DNA of 64,000 nucleotides, from positions 868,001 through 932,000 of the forward strand of contig WHVY01000008.1 of the NCBI GenBank assembly GCA_022266195.1, read 5' to 3'. This DNA is from Tetranychus cinnabarinus. Lineage: Eukaryota > Arthropoda > Arachnida > Trombidiformes > Tetranychidae. Of the stretch, positions 27,081 to 40,702 are shown piece by piece. Each line of letters opens with the position of its first letter. Position 1 is the stretch's first letter. The notes below the pieces were generated by a model. That model worked only from the letters and a program-made list of their open reading frames with translations. It did not search any database and had not been told where the DNA came from. Both the position numbers and the translations under genes were made by a program.

Positions 27081-27591
27081 TAAATATACTGGGCGATGAC
27101 AGGATAAAGAAGACTGTAAAAGACAGTTTGAACGTTGAATGAAAAAAATATAAGTCTATTGAAGGTTCCAAGTAGAGGTGAACAAAAAAATTATACAAAT
27201 AAATCTAACCTTGATTTGAATACAATTTTTAGGGTAAACACGATGTTAAACGTTTGTTAAACCCAAAACATTTTCAGAAGCTTCCTCGATATTTCAATGA
27301 GAGATAAAGTTGACAGACTTTTTGGTAATGATAATAATGCTCTCGGTGAATGATATCGATAACAATATGAATTTTTTTGTTGTTGCAACAAAATCACTGC
27401 TAATAACAAGAGCAATGATATCAACAATGAAAAACAATATTAACAACTGATCAAGAAGAGGAGAGTGAAAGTTGAATGAATAAAATTAATGCTTGCAGGC
27501 ACAAATTGTACTTTCGACCAATAACAACTTGTGATTCAAATGTTTGAATCAATTTTTATTGTTGTCCTTTTATTTAATCATTTGGCAAAAC

Positions 27592-28374
27592 TCAATTTTG
27601 TCCAACTGCGCATTTTTTGCGATTTTTTTGACCGCTTTTCATTCTAAGCCAACCTTGCAAGGTTTTGATTGGTAAGTCTCTCTTACTGAAAGATGGTAGC
27701 TGAATGTCGGTTGGAATTGTCAGTTGAAATGATAATGAATTTTGAATCTTTTGGCTCTTGAAACAATTCAACTCAAAGATTCCAATAAAAAGTACTCGAA
27801 ACTGCATGATAGTTTTGTCAATTGAATTCGAACATATTTTCGTTGAAGATTTTAATTTATCAAATGACAAGATTTGTCTTTTCATTAACATTTCAATTTT
27901 CACATTCGATTCAGACTTTGACGAAATCACGAAACCATCTCAAACTCATAGTTGAACTGAATCAAAACTGAAGGGGAATTCAATGAAATCAACTCAAACT
28001 AATTCAAAATAGCCTGCATTTCTGTTTCATGTTCGACCATTTTGAATTCCAAGGTAAATTTTATCATGAAAATTCGTAAACTCGAGCTAAACTCGTTTAC
28101 GATGAAGTTCTTTAAAGAAACGAACTAAAGAGTTACTAGCTTTTGAAATCCTTTTCTATTCTGACTTGACAAGTTTCCACTTGAATCGAAAAGTGCAATA
28201 TCAAGTTCGTTCTGTTAAAGTCTGAAGTTTGTCTCAAGCCAGGACTGGCGTTATTCGCGGACGAAAATTTCCATCTGGTATCCTCTCAAAGTTAACTCGC
28301 TGAATAGTCTTGAAGTACTTCCGTGAGAATGAACTTTTGATTTGAACTTGAAAATTTTGATTCAAATTTGAAGC
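27592..28374 (-). other. Unassigned coding-like island, two minus-strand frames
   Basis: The minus strand carries a 46-codon frame at 28374-28234 and a 112-codon frame at 27930-27592. The first includes SRKYFKTIQRVNFERIPDG then a Pro/Arg-containing tail. The second ends in a basic stretch with Trp and Cys (TLQGWLRMKSGQKNRKKCAVG). Both have mixed residues unlike the Phe/Ser/Leu chance frames elsewhere, and the intervening text has few microsatellites. The ATG frames end in stops, not donors. No family is recognised. A decayed mobile element or gene fragment is the likeliest reading; chance is not excluded for the 112-codon frame, which has an overlapping frame on the other strand. Confidence 0.22.
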
Positions 28375-31300
28375 TCATTTGAACTTTTCTCTACGCAAAA
28401 AGCGAATCATTGAATGAATCAAGTTTGAAGGCGGACTGAATGATCATTTTTAAAGAAAAGATAAAAATCTAAAAATGTGTCAACTTCTTGAAAAAGAGAG
28501 TTAACTATATGAAAGTAATCAAAATAAATGGTCAACCAAACCCTGTAACTAACCCACTCTTGATTTGTTTACACTAGTGAACATCTAATTGCAACAACTG
28601 TTGGACAAGAGCAGCAACAACAACAGCAAAAGGATGACCAGAGAAGCAGAAGAAAAAAACAGAAAACAAGAAAGAACAAGAATGAAATGGTGAAAAAAAG
28701 TTTACTTGAGTTTGAACAAAAGTCAAAACCTTGCATCATGTTTATATAAAGGGCACACAACTATAGAGTGAGAGACTATTGGACAATGTGAACGGACCAG
28801 AGCAAGTTGACCACCATAACCATCATCAGGTTAATTGTAAGTTGCAAAAAGTTAACGAAGCGTTTGTCCGTAAAACTTATTACACCTTAAAAAACCACCA
28901 TTACAATTGAAGCTCACATTATTATAGCAAGTAAAATGGTAAAAAAGAGAGAAAAGAAGAAGAAGAAAAAAGTGACTTTGTCCTTTTTTTGGCAAACCTG
29001 GTTTACCTTTCAACAGGTATAGTTAACTTGTTCAAGTTATGCGGTGATAATGGTGGTTGATGTTGATCATTTTTCGTAATGTAAACAACATCAACTCATC
29101 ATCATCATTTTAAACGTTAATTTCACTCTGATGTACATTTAAACACATTTATTTGTAGCTCTTGTTGCCTTCAACCCAAAGCTTCTGGTAACAATAATGG
29201 TTCAAGAAATTTCCACTTGAAATATTTTCTCAATTCATTTTTCAAGACATTTCAAGACTTCTTTTTTTACTCTCAACTTATATGTATTTTTACCTTGTCC
29301 AGACAACATTTGTCAGCTTCATGTTTTGCCTCTTGTCAACATTACCTTTGGTACGTTGTCACCTTTTCAACCTTTTCGCAACATTCCAATGGTAATTGTC
29401 ATGATTCATTTTTGCTCCATTCAGTTTCATTTTTTTCTCGCACTCAAATTGATCAAATGATCGTTTTTTCTGGGTTGACAATTTTTCACATTTAAATGTT
29501 TTTGCCCTTTTTTTGTTTCCTTTTTAGGCCTTTCTCTGGTTCTGCTTGATGATCATTTTGAGTTCACTTGAAGTGAATCAATTTAATTTCATTTATACAA
29601 TTGATGATCATGATGGTGCTTGGTGTAATAATGATAATAATGAAGTTCTGTAACTAAAATGAGACTAAATCTGTATCATTATAATCATATTAATTCAATG
29701 GTTAGAAGTGTTAACCTGGTTTAATAATATTATTTGTCATGAAAAGAATTGGTTCAAAGTGTAATTTCTGGTTAACAGGTTTATAATGTAACTTAATCTC
29801 TACTCTTCATGGGATCAGGTTGACTGATTTGCTGTGCTGATTATCACCATCATTATGAGTTGAAAGAAGCGAAAAAATAGAATCAAGTTTAACCTGAGAA
29901 TATAATTACACACAATAAAGGGAGGATAAAATGATAAAATCTTATTCAATATCACACATAAATAAACATTATGTTAGCTAAAGTAAATAATAATCATCAT
30001 TTTGTTTCATCCTCATCATCATCATTTTCACTCAAATATTATCCTGAAATTTGATCGATTTTATTACATTTTTTTACTCTTTTCTGTAAATTTTTCTGCA
30101 ATCACTTTCAATTTATTTAACTTTTTGTTTTTCCGTCAAAACTTCACAAATATTTTATCCAACAGAAAATATTTACTACTCTTCTGAGCAATATCAGACT
30201 ATCCAAAGGCGAATCTTAACCCTTTTTCAGTAAGCTATCGAAAAATCTGAAGAAATAACTTTATCTGAGATTCGATTATTTTTCACAAAATTGATTCTTT
30301 CAAACTTGAAGTTTGGGTTCATCATCATGTTATCATTTTACTTACATTTGATATTAAACCACGAGACATGATCGGTTAACCTTATCATCAAACTCATGTT
30401 AATGAAATTGATTCGAAGCCCATAAACATTTCATTGTTATCTCAAAGTTCAACTTGAATCAAAGTCTAAACATTATCATTACCATGAAATCGTAATAAAA
30501 CATTTGTTTGTATAACGAACGACATTTTTCAATGAATGATGTTGATTTTATTTCAATATCAAGACTTTTGTTTTACTTCTTTTTTTCATGATAAAATCTA
30601 CTTGAGAAAAGAATGAAGCTGTTGAAGAGTAATCCCCTGAATCAAGTTATATTAAAAATCAAACCACAAAAGCTGAACAAACAACATTTATAACAGAAAT
30701 AAAAGTGACCACATTTCAAGATAACCTTTTGTTTGTCACCCATTAATTGACTCTAACTGTATTTATTACAGCAATCAGTGTGGTCAAAGCAAAGTGTATT
30801 GTTTCACTGAACCCACAATTAAACACATTTACATTCATCCAACATAATATTCATTAATGAGAAATTTTACTCCCAGCGAAAAAAAGAGAAGGAATAAAGT
30901 TGAGTGTAACAAATATCTTATTATTACATTTCAAGTCTTCTCAAGTGACTCCTAAGCTGCTCTTGCAATTTGTCACCTAATAAAGAGCAGCAAGCAAAAA
31001 AGAGGTTGAGAAAAGGATACTCAATAATGCTCAATACAAATTTCCAGTATATTTATATTATTGCCATTTTACTCATGCTATTATTATACACTAACCGATT
31101 CGTTCCGGAACTTTAAAGATCCTTGCAGCATTTCCTATTGCAAACAAATAACCTCAAACCAGAATCAATATAACATCATCAACCTTCAAGTACTAAAACT
31201 CAATTTTTCATCTTGCAACCTTTCCTACTTTTCTGCCTTTCTTTTGCCTCGTTATCCTCATCTTCAACTTTCCTTTCATCAGCCAGTTTCTTATTTGCTT

Positions 31301-31970
31301 TTAGGCCTCTTTGTATATTCAAGACGCTCTCTCGCTCTTTTTTTTTTACTAATCAAACTCCCAGCAAATGATGAAACCAAATGCAAGTCAAGATAAATTA
31401 ATACAAACATTGTTACAGTTTAATAACATCGTCTAAGTTACCAAGTTAACGTCTTTTTTCAGGCCAATCAAATGGTACACATAAATTGTTGAAAGGAAAT
31501 TGTTGATAATACAATTTAGAATGGAGACAAACAGTTCTACCATATTAAATGTCTTGACCCACAAGAGTATTTGTGCTTCATTTTATCAACATTATGTGTC
31601 AACATTGGTTAATAAACCCATTGTATTCAATGTTTGCAAATCACATTGTCTTCAACAGTTTTCCTTCAACAGCCAAAACCAAAGCTAATCATCACTCTTG
31701 CAACCAATAAAGAGTGTAAAAACGTTTTTCATCATTTTCCCTGTTGATTCACTTTCTTTCACAAATCGCACAATTGTCCAGGAGTAAGCAGAAGCGAGAA
31801 AAAAAAGAGCCTCAAATTGACAAAATTTTGACAATCCCAAAATATTAGCAAAGTTTACTGTAAATATTTTGCTTTCTCCATCATTGATCGTCAATGAATA
31901 TAAATTTTGTAAAGCACAAAAGCAAGGATCAAATGAATATAAATAGTCATTTGTGTCTTCATCTACACAT

Positions 31971-31994
31971 ATGTGTGTCTGTGTGTGTGTGTTT
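31971..31994 (+). repeat. GT microsatellite
   Basis: TGTGTGTCTGTGTGTGTGTG, an almost pure dinucleotide run. Confidence 0.85.
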
Positions 31995-32104
31995 AGCAGG
32001 GAAAAAGTCAAATGATTTTGATGCTATAAAAGCTGATGATGCCAAGTCAATTGATATGACCAACTACACCTTAGTATGGATCATTTACTTGATGTTTGCT
32101 TGGG

Positions 32105-32225
32105 TTGAGGAAAAAGTGGAAGAAGAAGAAAGAAGAAAGAGATTTTTTGCTCTTTTTCCCCTTTTCTTCTCACTTTCCTTCTTTCCTTCATCACCTTCTC
32201 ATCATCTTTCCTTTCCCATTGAAAT
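32105..32225 (+). repeat. Purine tract followed by pyrimidine tract
   Basis: About 45 bases of GGAAGAAGAAAGAAG-like text switch to about 80 bases of CTTTTCCCC/TTCCTTC-like text. Four overlapping open frames on both strands arise from it; none looks real. Confidence 0.6.
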
Positions 32226-33928
32226 TGAAAGACCACAATGGCCACGGAGATCGGCCCATGGTTACCCAAAGTTTCCTCCTTATTAACCTTTTCCTTTGGT
32301 CTTGAAAATGTATCAACATTATTACTTGTTCAATAACTATGTTTTATTAATGACAACATTTCGCTTTTTGCCAACAAATCATTATCATCTAATAACACTG
32401 CAATTGCATCTTTTGCATAGCGCCATGTAGCCATTGTACACAAGCCATTGTAGGTTTAATATTTTGCGCCCTTTTGTCCCACTTTTTCCACGTTAAACAT
32501 GATGTATTATTATTATGTTTATCACACCATTGGGATGAGTTTCATTTTCACATAATTTCAACTTTTTACCTTTTCCTTTTACCACTTGGTGGATGCTGAA
32601 AAAAAGGAACGCAAAAATGCTCAATTCATCAGCAAATTATTTCATTTGCCACTTTATTACTCATTTTATCGTCTCATGAGGTTAATTGTTTCGAGTATTT
32701 TTGCCCCAATTTTTTTCTTCTTTTTCCTATTTTCCTGGTTAACCTTTGTCGACTAATTGAAAGTTTAATATCCAATTGGCCAATTTGCTGGTTAAAAGTT
32801 TTTCATTAGTTTCGAGTTGAACATTTCATGGTAATGATGATGATCATGTTAATGGTCTTGATTTGATTTACATAATAACTGAAGTCATCTTTGGTTTCAA
32901 GGTTTACCTTTTGTTTTGGCAACTTCATCTCATGAGATTGAATCCATTTTTTTGCTGTTCACTTCAAAATTGAAATTAACAATTTTTTTTTGCTTTCTCT
33001 TTTTTCGGGTAAAAAGCAAGAAAAAAATGGTACAAAATTATAACCATCTGAACATATTTCAACATTACAATTCCCATGATGTTGCAGGTATTAAATGTAA
33101 AAAACGGTTCAACAATGGCAATGATAATAAAGTAATAACAAGTTGAAAGAAAGTACGCAATTGAATTGACAAACAAAAGTGTAATATTGAAACTTATTGG
33201 TGGCCATTTTTTTGCTTCTTCTTTGACTGTTTCAATTTTTCCACTTTCTTGGCATCATCATTATCATCATCATCAACAGCATCATTTGAGTTGTTTCATC
33301 AGCCATCATTCAACATTATTAACTAGCTAACAATAACAAGAAAGTCCCATTCTCAGTGTAAAATACCCAAAGGAGCTATTGGATAGCTGTACTTGAATAG
33401 CTCATCATGATAACCGTTAACATAATCATCATCACCCATCATCTTGCTGTAATAATTTGCTACAAGACAGGCTAGAAAGAGCATCGATTTAGATCAAGTC
33501 AAGAATGAAAACATTAATAAAAAAAAAACCTTTCATCAGGCACAGGAAAATGAAACGACACAAAAGTTACACATAAATAGAGGGTTTTACAGTGTTTTGA
33601 GTTGTTCATTTGGGAAGACCAAGTTTGTAATACATGATGATATTACATCGTGTTATCATTTAAAAGTAACAAAAAAAAGTTTGGACTCGCAAAGTTGGAT
33701 AATGATAAACCTTGATATTTAATATTCTCACGAGATTTCATCAAGAAAAATGTCAAAATCAACAGCAACCTGTATCCAGAGGTAATTAGAATCATTCAAA
33801 ACTCGTAAAAGTTACAACTTGCAGCAAAAACATTGATAAAGCTTTTACAAAATCAAAGTCTTGGTTGACTCAAAGATTATTTGATTATTTTCAACTATTG
33901 TGACAAGAAACCAAAACTTGTAACAATC

Positions 33929-33955
33929 CTAACCTAACCCAACCTAAACTAAACC
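33929..33955 (-). repeat. Interstitial telomere-like tract (CCTAA)n
   Basis: CCTAACCTAACCCAACCTAA followed by ACTAAACC. Read on the minus strand this is TTAGG-type, the common arthropod telomere unit. It shares 22 identical bases, in inverted orientation, with the tract at 44568. Confidence 0.6.
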
Positions 33956-34253
33956 ATGAAATATTTCATGACTAAAGTTTATTTCATTTCATTAAACTTA
34001 CGTGTCTCGTTAAACTAAAAGGTGACTCAAGTGAGCAACTTGGATGATTCAAAGCGCAAACAAATCAACGGATGACCAAAGTTAATCCTGATGAACAAAT
34101 CAGAGTTTAAAATATTGATTTCAAAAATGATGATTTAATCAAATCAAAATTTAAGTATGTTAATCAATGTTTTTAATCATAAAATTGGGTGCAAATTAAA
34201 GAGCAAATATCAAATTAATATTTAGAAAAAATCGAAACAATTGAATCAATTGT

Positions 34254-34374
34254 TTAAAAAGAAAACACTTCAAGAGCGTCAGAAATTTCCGGAAAACCCA
34301 TGTTTTCTTTCAATCTTTTAACAGAAGTTGCGCTGAAGAGGTATCTTCCCGCCATTTCAACAAGTATCCTAAAT
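34254..34374 (-). other. Short coding-like fragment or candidate terminal exon
   Basis: On the minus strand, a potential splice acceptor (CAATACAG) at 34375 is followed by a frame that runs to a TAA at 34254. From its ATG (34355) it encodes 33 residues beginning MAGRYLFSATSVKRLKENMG, with a balanced composition, a Lys/Arg helix and an acidic tail. The sequence is GC-richer than its flanks and free of simple repeats. No family is recognised. It could be a last exon of 40 codons, or a mobile-element fragment. Confidence 0.25.
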
Positions 34375-34399
34375 CTGTATTGAGAGGGTCTAAAACATT

Positions 34400-37300
34400 A
34401 TATGGCGTTTAAAAAAACCATAGTTGTCTTTACTGATTAGTTTCAAAGGTTGAGTTGCTTTTGTGTCATAAGTAGCAATGGTTACTTTACAAGGTAAAAC
34501 AAGAGTCATCGGGATATTTTAGATGATTATCATGGCCTCATGTTCAAGTCGCGTTTGTATAAAGAAGGCGACCTTTTTCATGATTCAAGTTGATGTTGAT
34601 GCTAATAAACATTTAACGCTCTAAATCTGTTTACAGCATTTTATCACAGCCCAATCAAATGTATCATAAAATGATCTGGTTGATAAAAGTGAAACCCAAT
34701 TGCGGAAAAATGTCAAATCCTTTTACCCGAAAAAGAAAGGGCCAAATAGGCCAATGTTAAATTGTAGTTGTAAACAAGAAAGTAAAAAGGTAAAAAAGCA
34801 AAAAGGGTTGAAGAAAAAAAAAGGAAAGGTTAAAAGATGGAAAGAGCCTTAAGCAAATTCAGTCGCTGTTGAACCATTCACTTATCTTTCCTCTTTTCTT
34901 ACCAATTGCTTCTTCCTTTATCATCCCATTGTCATTCCTGGTGCTCCTATAAGATAATATTATTTATTTTTTATTCACACTGTGCTAACGATTCAGCATT
35001 CCCTTTTGTTACACAGATATATCTATGTCTCTGTGGGTTGCGGCTATTGCTTAGCATTTGTCAATTGGTGATAAACTGTGTATACTCTGTCTTAGGGTCT
35101 CTTTCATTTCTGTATATGTGTGTGTTTGTCAGTCCTACAACCTATCATTAAACAAAAGTTTTGAACACACACGAAGAGAGTTGAGTTGGACATTTGAATG
35201 TCCAAACCCGAACACACACACAGACACAGACACACACTTTACACTGATATCTTTAGTCAATTACTAGGATTACAATGAATAAAGGTATTTACAATTGAAA
35301 GTCAGAGAGACTAACAACTTCACAAGGAGATGAAATTATTTATGCCCAATTTAATTTCCACTCTTTGTGTGTACTTTTTGTTAATTGAATTTAATTAAAG
35401 CCTGTCAAAAGGTGAACGCATATTTAACCTGCCTTTTCTTTCCTTTTAAATATACTAATCAAGTGTAGTTAATACAGATAATGGCAGTTGTATTAGCAGT
35501 CACTTTATAAACAGCAAAGTTTATCTACATTTTCAGCTAATTGTTTCCCCATTTGCCTTCTCTAATGAACAAATTGTGAGACAAAAAAGTGATGATTTAA
35601 TTTTCCAGTTAACACTTTATCTGTTCATAATTGTTGCACAAAACTTGATGTATTCAGGCTTCAAATCAACTTTACTAAATGTTCATCATCCAAGTATTTT
35701 GTATCATCATTCAAACTAGAAATTTTTCGTCTTTAAAAAGTTCCATTTCATGATTAAACTCGAGTTAATTTGCACAGAAATTTAAGTTTTAACCTTCGAA
35801 TTGGACGAATCAAGGTTTGAAATCGAGTGGAACATTTGGAAATCAGAAAATGATGAAATTAGAAAAACTGATTTTCTCAACTTTGGATTCGATTCTAAAT
35901 CCTTTTCAAGTCATCAAAAAGTGAAAATGAAAATTGACTTTCAACCGATTGTAATCGATTGATTTTCGAAGTTGATTCAAATGTTCACTGAATTACTCAA
36001 TTTATTGATCAAGTGTTTGAAGCAAGTGTTGAAAGATGGCGCTAATAGGTGAGTTTTGGTTGAAAAACAAAAGCTTTACATTGAACATTTATTTGATGAT
36101 GAAAAGTGAATATCTTGACGGTGATTTAATTAGTTTGAATTAAGATTTGTGAATGATCTGATTGCATGGTTGGCTGAAAAGTTGAACAGTTTCTCGACTA
36201 TCTTTTTGACTCGTTTTTTCATGGCCAAATCAATTGGCTTGGTTGTTTGAGCAACAAAAAGCCAACTGAAAGGGAGTGAAAAAAGATAACCAATGAAACC
36301 CATGAGACTATTGACTAAGATTTACTCCGAGAATCTCATTGTACAACGAAATAACAAGAGTCTTTTTTTTATATCAATGTTTATATTCAAGTCTCATGAG
36401 ATGAAATGGTGAGAGATGAAAGATATTTTACAATAATATTAAAAGAGCCAAGTTGATAGTGAAAGTGATAAGTATTATGAAGAGAGGAAGAAAGGCATCA
36501 AGTAGTGACAAGTAGAATAATAAATAGAAGACTGAAAAAGAAGGAGAAACATGGTGAATAATGATGATAGTGATGAATAGAGAGAGAAGAATGAAAAAAG
36601 GTTGAAATTGAAAGCGAAAAAAAGAGGTTCAAATTAATTGGAAAGAGATGTTTAACCATCAAGTGGGTTTATTACATTAGTTAATTTATGTTTCTCCTCA
36701 TAATATCATCATCAGATTTGCTCATCATCCTTCATCACTGACATCAACCTTTGTTTATCCATTATCATGGTTGTGAAAAACAGAGGAAAAAAAGACTTTT
36801 TCATTTCCATTTCCATGTTATTCTTGACTCTGAGTTTTTTTTTATTTTTTAATTGCCAAGTGAGGAGCAAAGTTGTGCCTTTTTTACTCAACCAATTAGG
36901 CACTTTTTTACCCAAAAATGTTGATATTTTTTTGCCTCTAGTTTATTGGTGCTAAAAGCAGGGAAAACAAATAAACGTAAAAAACAATCGTTAAATTAAT
37001 TGTGAGGCTTGAGCTTTTCCTTTGCGCTTTTTTGTTGCTCATAATTTCATGCCATTTGCACAAACTTTTTTTTTCTTGCTGCTTGTTGCTGGTTCTGTGT
37101 GTTGGCAGGCAAATAATGTTGATAATAAATGCTGATGAAGAAGCGATGAGATAAAATAACAAATGTACTTTTCTGTTCGTCTTTTGAACTGGGAGGTAAA
37201 ATACAAGATTATACGATGATGGTTATATTATGATGGACAACATTTTAGATACACTTACTTTCAAATGTTTATTATTAAATGTTTAATAGCAACATTATTT

Positions 37301-37950
37301 GTTTTTCACTCTTCAACTATTTTCTGTGCGTTTTTTGCTTCTCTTGTTGTTTTTCTCGATTCTCTTTGCCTGCTTCCGTTTGTCATTGATTTTTTTTTGT
37401 TGGGTTCCTTTTATTTCAACACACAATTTGATGGCAAAATCATGTTCACTTTCATCTCATTTACTCTTCAAATAAAGCAAAGTGTATTCAAGTTTTTCGG
37501 TCATCCACTGTTCAAGAGACTGTTTGCACTTTCATGCAATGAGAAAGGAAAAAGATGAAAGGAATGAATGATGAAAATTATTTATCGTGAGAAATGACTA
37601 AGCTGTATGCTACATTTAATGTGCCAAGGTTGACTTTGGGTTAAAAATTCATGATGTTCAGTCTGGATTCACTAAAGGAGTTGATGACAAAAGATGAAAA
37701 GGAAAAAGGATAAAAGTATTTTTAGATGGAAAAGTGACCTCTTTGTGTGTGTTCAATATTGGCTCATGTTAATAGGTTGGAAAATTTTGTCTTCTCAACC
37801 AGAATTACTCAGGTAATGAGAAATAAATTGACAAGAAATGATGAGAAACAAGGAGAGAAGAAGAAGAAAAAATGATGAAGAAGATCAAAAGGGAAGAGAA
37901 ATGTTAAAGAAGCCAAAAAATGTAATGTTACATGAAAAGAGTCTTCACTT
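34400..37950. other. AT-rich non-coding stretch
   Basis: No gene is supported. It contains a CA microsatellite at 35209-35237 and poly-T runs near 36830-36860. A start-like AAGATGGCG at 36033-36041 is followed after four codons by a donor-like GTGAGT at 36049. Open frames are hydrophobic and AT-rich. Confidence 0.55.
35209..35237 (+). repeat. CA microsatellite
   Basis: ACACACACACAGACACAGAC and flanking CA units; the GT run at 31971 is the reverse type. Confidence 0.85.
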
Positions 37951-37952
37951 TA

Positions 37953-38013
37953 TTGGCTTTGATGGGACGAAAGTCACTTGCTTAGGTTGAAAGATTAATG
38001 TCTTTTGGCTTAA
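37953..38013 (-). repeat. Dispersed repeat family R1, copy at 38.0 kb
   Basis: The reverse complement reads AACCTAAGCAAGTGACTTTC then GTCCCATCAAAGCC, matching the family core AACCTAAACAAGTCACTCTT plus its GTCCCATTAAA follow-on. Confidence 0.5.
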
Positions 38014-40450
38014 CAAAAATTACTTTGACGATGAACAATAAGATGTTGTTAATAATGAACAGACTGATGATATTGATGAATGGCAAGGAAATACAAGAAT
38101 ACATGATGAAACTTGAAATTGGTTTGGAACCAATCTTTGACCTAAAGATAAGTTTCTGTTCATTTCGAGAAAATGATTGCAAGTTATGGAACAACGAAAA
38201 ATGGGGAAAAAATGTTCCAACTTTTTTGCTTCTCTTCTGTTTATCTCTATATTATTATAATATTCATCTTGTTCGTCTTCTTGTTCATCGTCTTGTTTCT
38301 TCTTCTCTTCACCTTGTTCAACCATTATAATAAAAGTTTACATTGCATTTTATCTATTCCGGAATCAGATTGACGGAATAGAGTCAATTCACTTGTAAAC
38401 CGGATTTACCATGCTAACAGGGCCATTTACTGATGACCTATCTTCCTCCTTGCTCATTATCATCATCTCAAGTTGTTTACTTGCTTACGGCTTGTTTACT
38501 TGCATCATTTGTCTCTCTCTCTCTCTCTTTTTGCAACTTAAACAAACACAAGTTCACTCTTTCAGTCTGTTCATGATCATGTTCAAGAAGCGCACAAACA
38601 ACAAAAAAAGAGACAAAACAAAACATAACCTAAGCAACATTTTTCCAGATAAAATACTCAAAGCACTCTCTTTACCATCATCATTATCATCATATCTTCT
38701 GGTTTCAGAGGAGAAAAAAAGAGTAAGTACAAAAAAAGAATACAAAACCAAATGTTCACGAGTTTGCTCAGGAAAAATATGTTGAACAATCAAGATGAAA
38801 AATTTTAATGTGACAGTTCAGATTCCATCTCTTCCTCTCTTCACCAAACTCACCAAACAGGGAACAAGAAGATGAACAGAAGAAAAAAAAGAAACTCAAT
38901 TGTATTTTTACTTCTGTATCATCCAATAACTCCCATTAACCTTTTCATCCCTTTCCTCCTCCCACTTTTTCCTCCTCTTTTGCCTTCTTCCAACAAAAAA
39001 CTTTCCCACTTTTCCTCTTCCTTTTTTGGCTTCTCATCTTCCATGTTAATGTTATTTGTGGTGGTTATCAAAAGTGATGAAAAAATCGAGTTGAACAATT
39101 GAAAAGTTGAAAGTACATTTTCACCAGATTATCATTGATATTACATGATCAAGCAACCTTTTCTTTTTTCTCTATCAACAACTTTCTTCTTATCCATGAT
39201 ATCCAATGAAAATTGCTGAATCTTTTCAATCTGATGGAAGAAAATGTTTTCACTTTTTTTTTATTTCCTCATTTCCTTTACTTTTTTCACCTTCCTTTAC
39301 TTTTATTGTACTTTTTTACACTTTATTTTTGTCTGTTTTTTTTCAACACTTTTTTTATCTTTCAATTCAATACGGAAACGAGTGGACAATATTTTTCCTG
39401 TTGTCAAATGCCTCAAGTTATTATATCAACATGAGCAAAATATTATGACCAATGAGCTTGTTCAACTTGTGCTTATTACTTAACCATCATGTTGAACAAA
39501 ATATTTTTCATTCATATTCAGTGATTCAAATTTCCATATTGAAATTGAGTAAAAGTTATTAAACTTGCAATGAAAAGAGTTTCAATTTTTTACTCTTTTT
39601 CCTTGATAAATTGAATACAGAGAAATATTAATGATCCCAGTTGAATAACTCGAGTATTTATCATTCGGCTCATTATCAAGTTCATTTGCATGAGAAAAAA
39701 TTTCATCAACTATTAGCATTCAGATTAAATGAGAATCGAAAAGATGAATTTTTCTGAAAATCAAAGTCTTTACATTTCGATAATTTTGAGTCTTTTTTTG
39801 TCGCAAAAATTGTGAAGTTTCTCATGTTATTGTTGACTGAAACTGGGTAAAATTTGAAACAAAAAAAGTTCTTGAACTATTGATATTCAAGAAGGTGGAA
39901 CTTTCACCCTTTTCTTGATATTTCAATAATGTTGTGAGTAAAATGAGATGCATAAAGAAAACAAAATATCACAAAAAAAAGAAGTAAATCCTTCAATAAT
40001 ATTTTCCAATGTTGGTGAATATTGAATAAGAATTTTGTATTGAAAAGTTTAAATTGTTTACTGTAGTTGCTGTTGTTGTTCATGCTTTTTATGTGAAGGG
40101 TTGAAGTTTATAAACGCCTTGATATTGGTAATGATGTGAATGATAATGATATTGAATAAAATTTAGGAGCAGAATGCTTTTGTTTGCATGAAAATAAAAT
40201 TCATGTCAACATGAAATGTTTGTAAGCTCACAGTATGTTCATCATTTTCATCTTATTATCTTCACCTTGGCAAACAATTTTATTAAATATGGGCATGAAA
40301 AGAGAAAGGAACCAGAAAATATTTTTCTTGGCACACAATTTTCATCATTTGATCTTGTTGAGGATAAAAATGAAGATAAGAATGGTGATGATGAAAACAA
40401 TGCTCAGCATAAAAGTGAAAGTAAAAATGGAAATTAAATTTGGGTGAAAA
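38014..40450. other. AT-rich non-coding stretch
   Basis: No gene is supported. It has a CT microsatellite at 38512-38530 and strongly pyrimidine-rich text at 38930-39050 and 39245-39365, which give several overlapping Phe-rich frames. Frames at 38020-38325 and 38411-38785 are low-complexity. Confidence 0.55.
38512..38530 (+). repeat. CT microsatellite
   Basis: CTCTCTCTCTCTCTCTTTTT, dinucleotide run. Confidence 0.85.
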
Positions 40451-40454
40451 GGGA

Positions 40455-40520
40455 AAGGCATCTATTGAGATACTTTTCATCAAAGTAATGTGACTTTTTA
40501 AGCTTGCAAGATTTTCAGTT
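40455..40520 (-). repeat. Dispersed repeat family R1, degenerate copy
   Basis: On the plus strand AGGCATCTATTGAGATACTT, then GTGACTTTTTAAGCTTGCAAG, parallels the copy at 40931 (AGGCACTCATTAGGC, then GTGACTCTCTAGGTTGCAAG). Confidence 0.35.
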
Positions 40521-40702
40521 AGCAACATGATCAGAACGATAATTGATGAGAATGAGTAAGATCAACTGAGTATTCATCAAGCTAATAATGATTAGTCATA
40601 AAAGGACAATTCTGGTTAAAGTGATTACATTTGAACAAATTTGTAAAATTATAAGATTAACTGATGAAAGTGAAAGTAAAAGTAAAAAGTATCGTGAAAA
40701 AA

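Larger units (their letters stand above)
23081..27590. other. AT-rich non-coding stretch
   Basis: No gene is supported. It holds TCC/ATC and GAT microsatellites at 26.39-26.64 kb, and a small GC-rich patch at 24885-24912 (GGCGCGAGGACAACCGCTG) followed by GTAAGT. The frame at 23833-24015 has a hydrophobic start and a Cys-bearing tail, but no supporting context. Confidence 0.55.
28400..33900. other. AT-rich non-coding stretch
   Basis: No gene is supported. It includes a GT run at 31971-31994, GAA-rich purine text at 32115-32150 followed by pyrimidine text, and CAACAACAAC near 28615. The frames at 31061-31396, 31685-32011 and 31894-32286 are low-complexity. Confidence 0.55.

Noticed and set aside
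32081..32305. Several overlapping frames on both strands
   Set aside because: All are created by a purine tract joined to a pyrimidine tract.
36033..36050. AAGATGGCG followed by a donor-like GTGAGT
   Set aside because: Only four codons with nothing else in support; such pairs occur by chance.
40216..40528. Three overlapping frames with Asp/Lys-, Met- and His-rich text
   Set aside because: These arise from GAT/AAAATG-type repetitive sequence on both strands.
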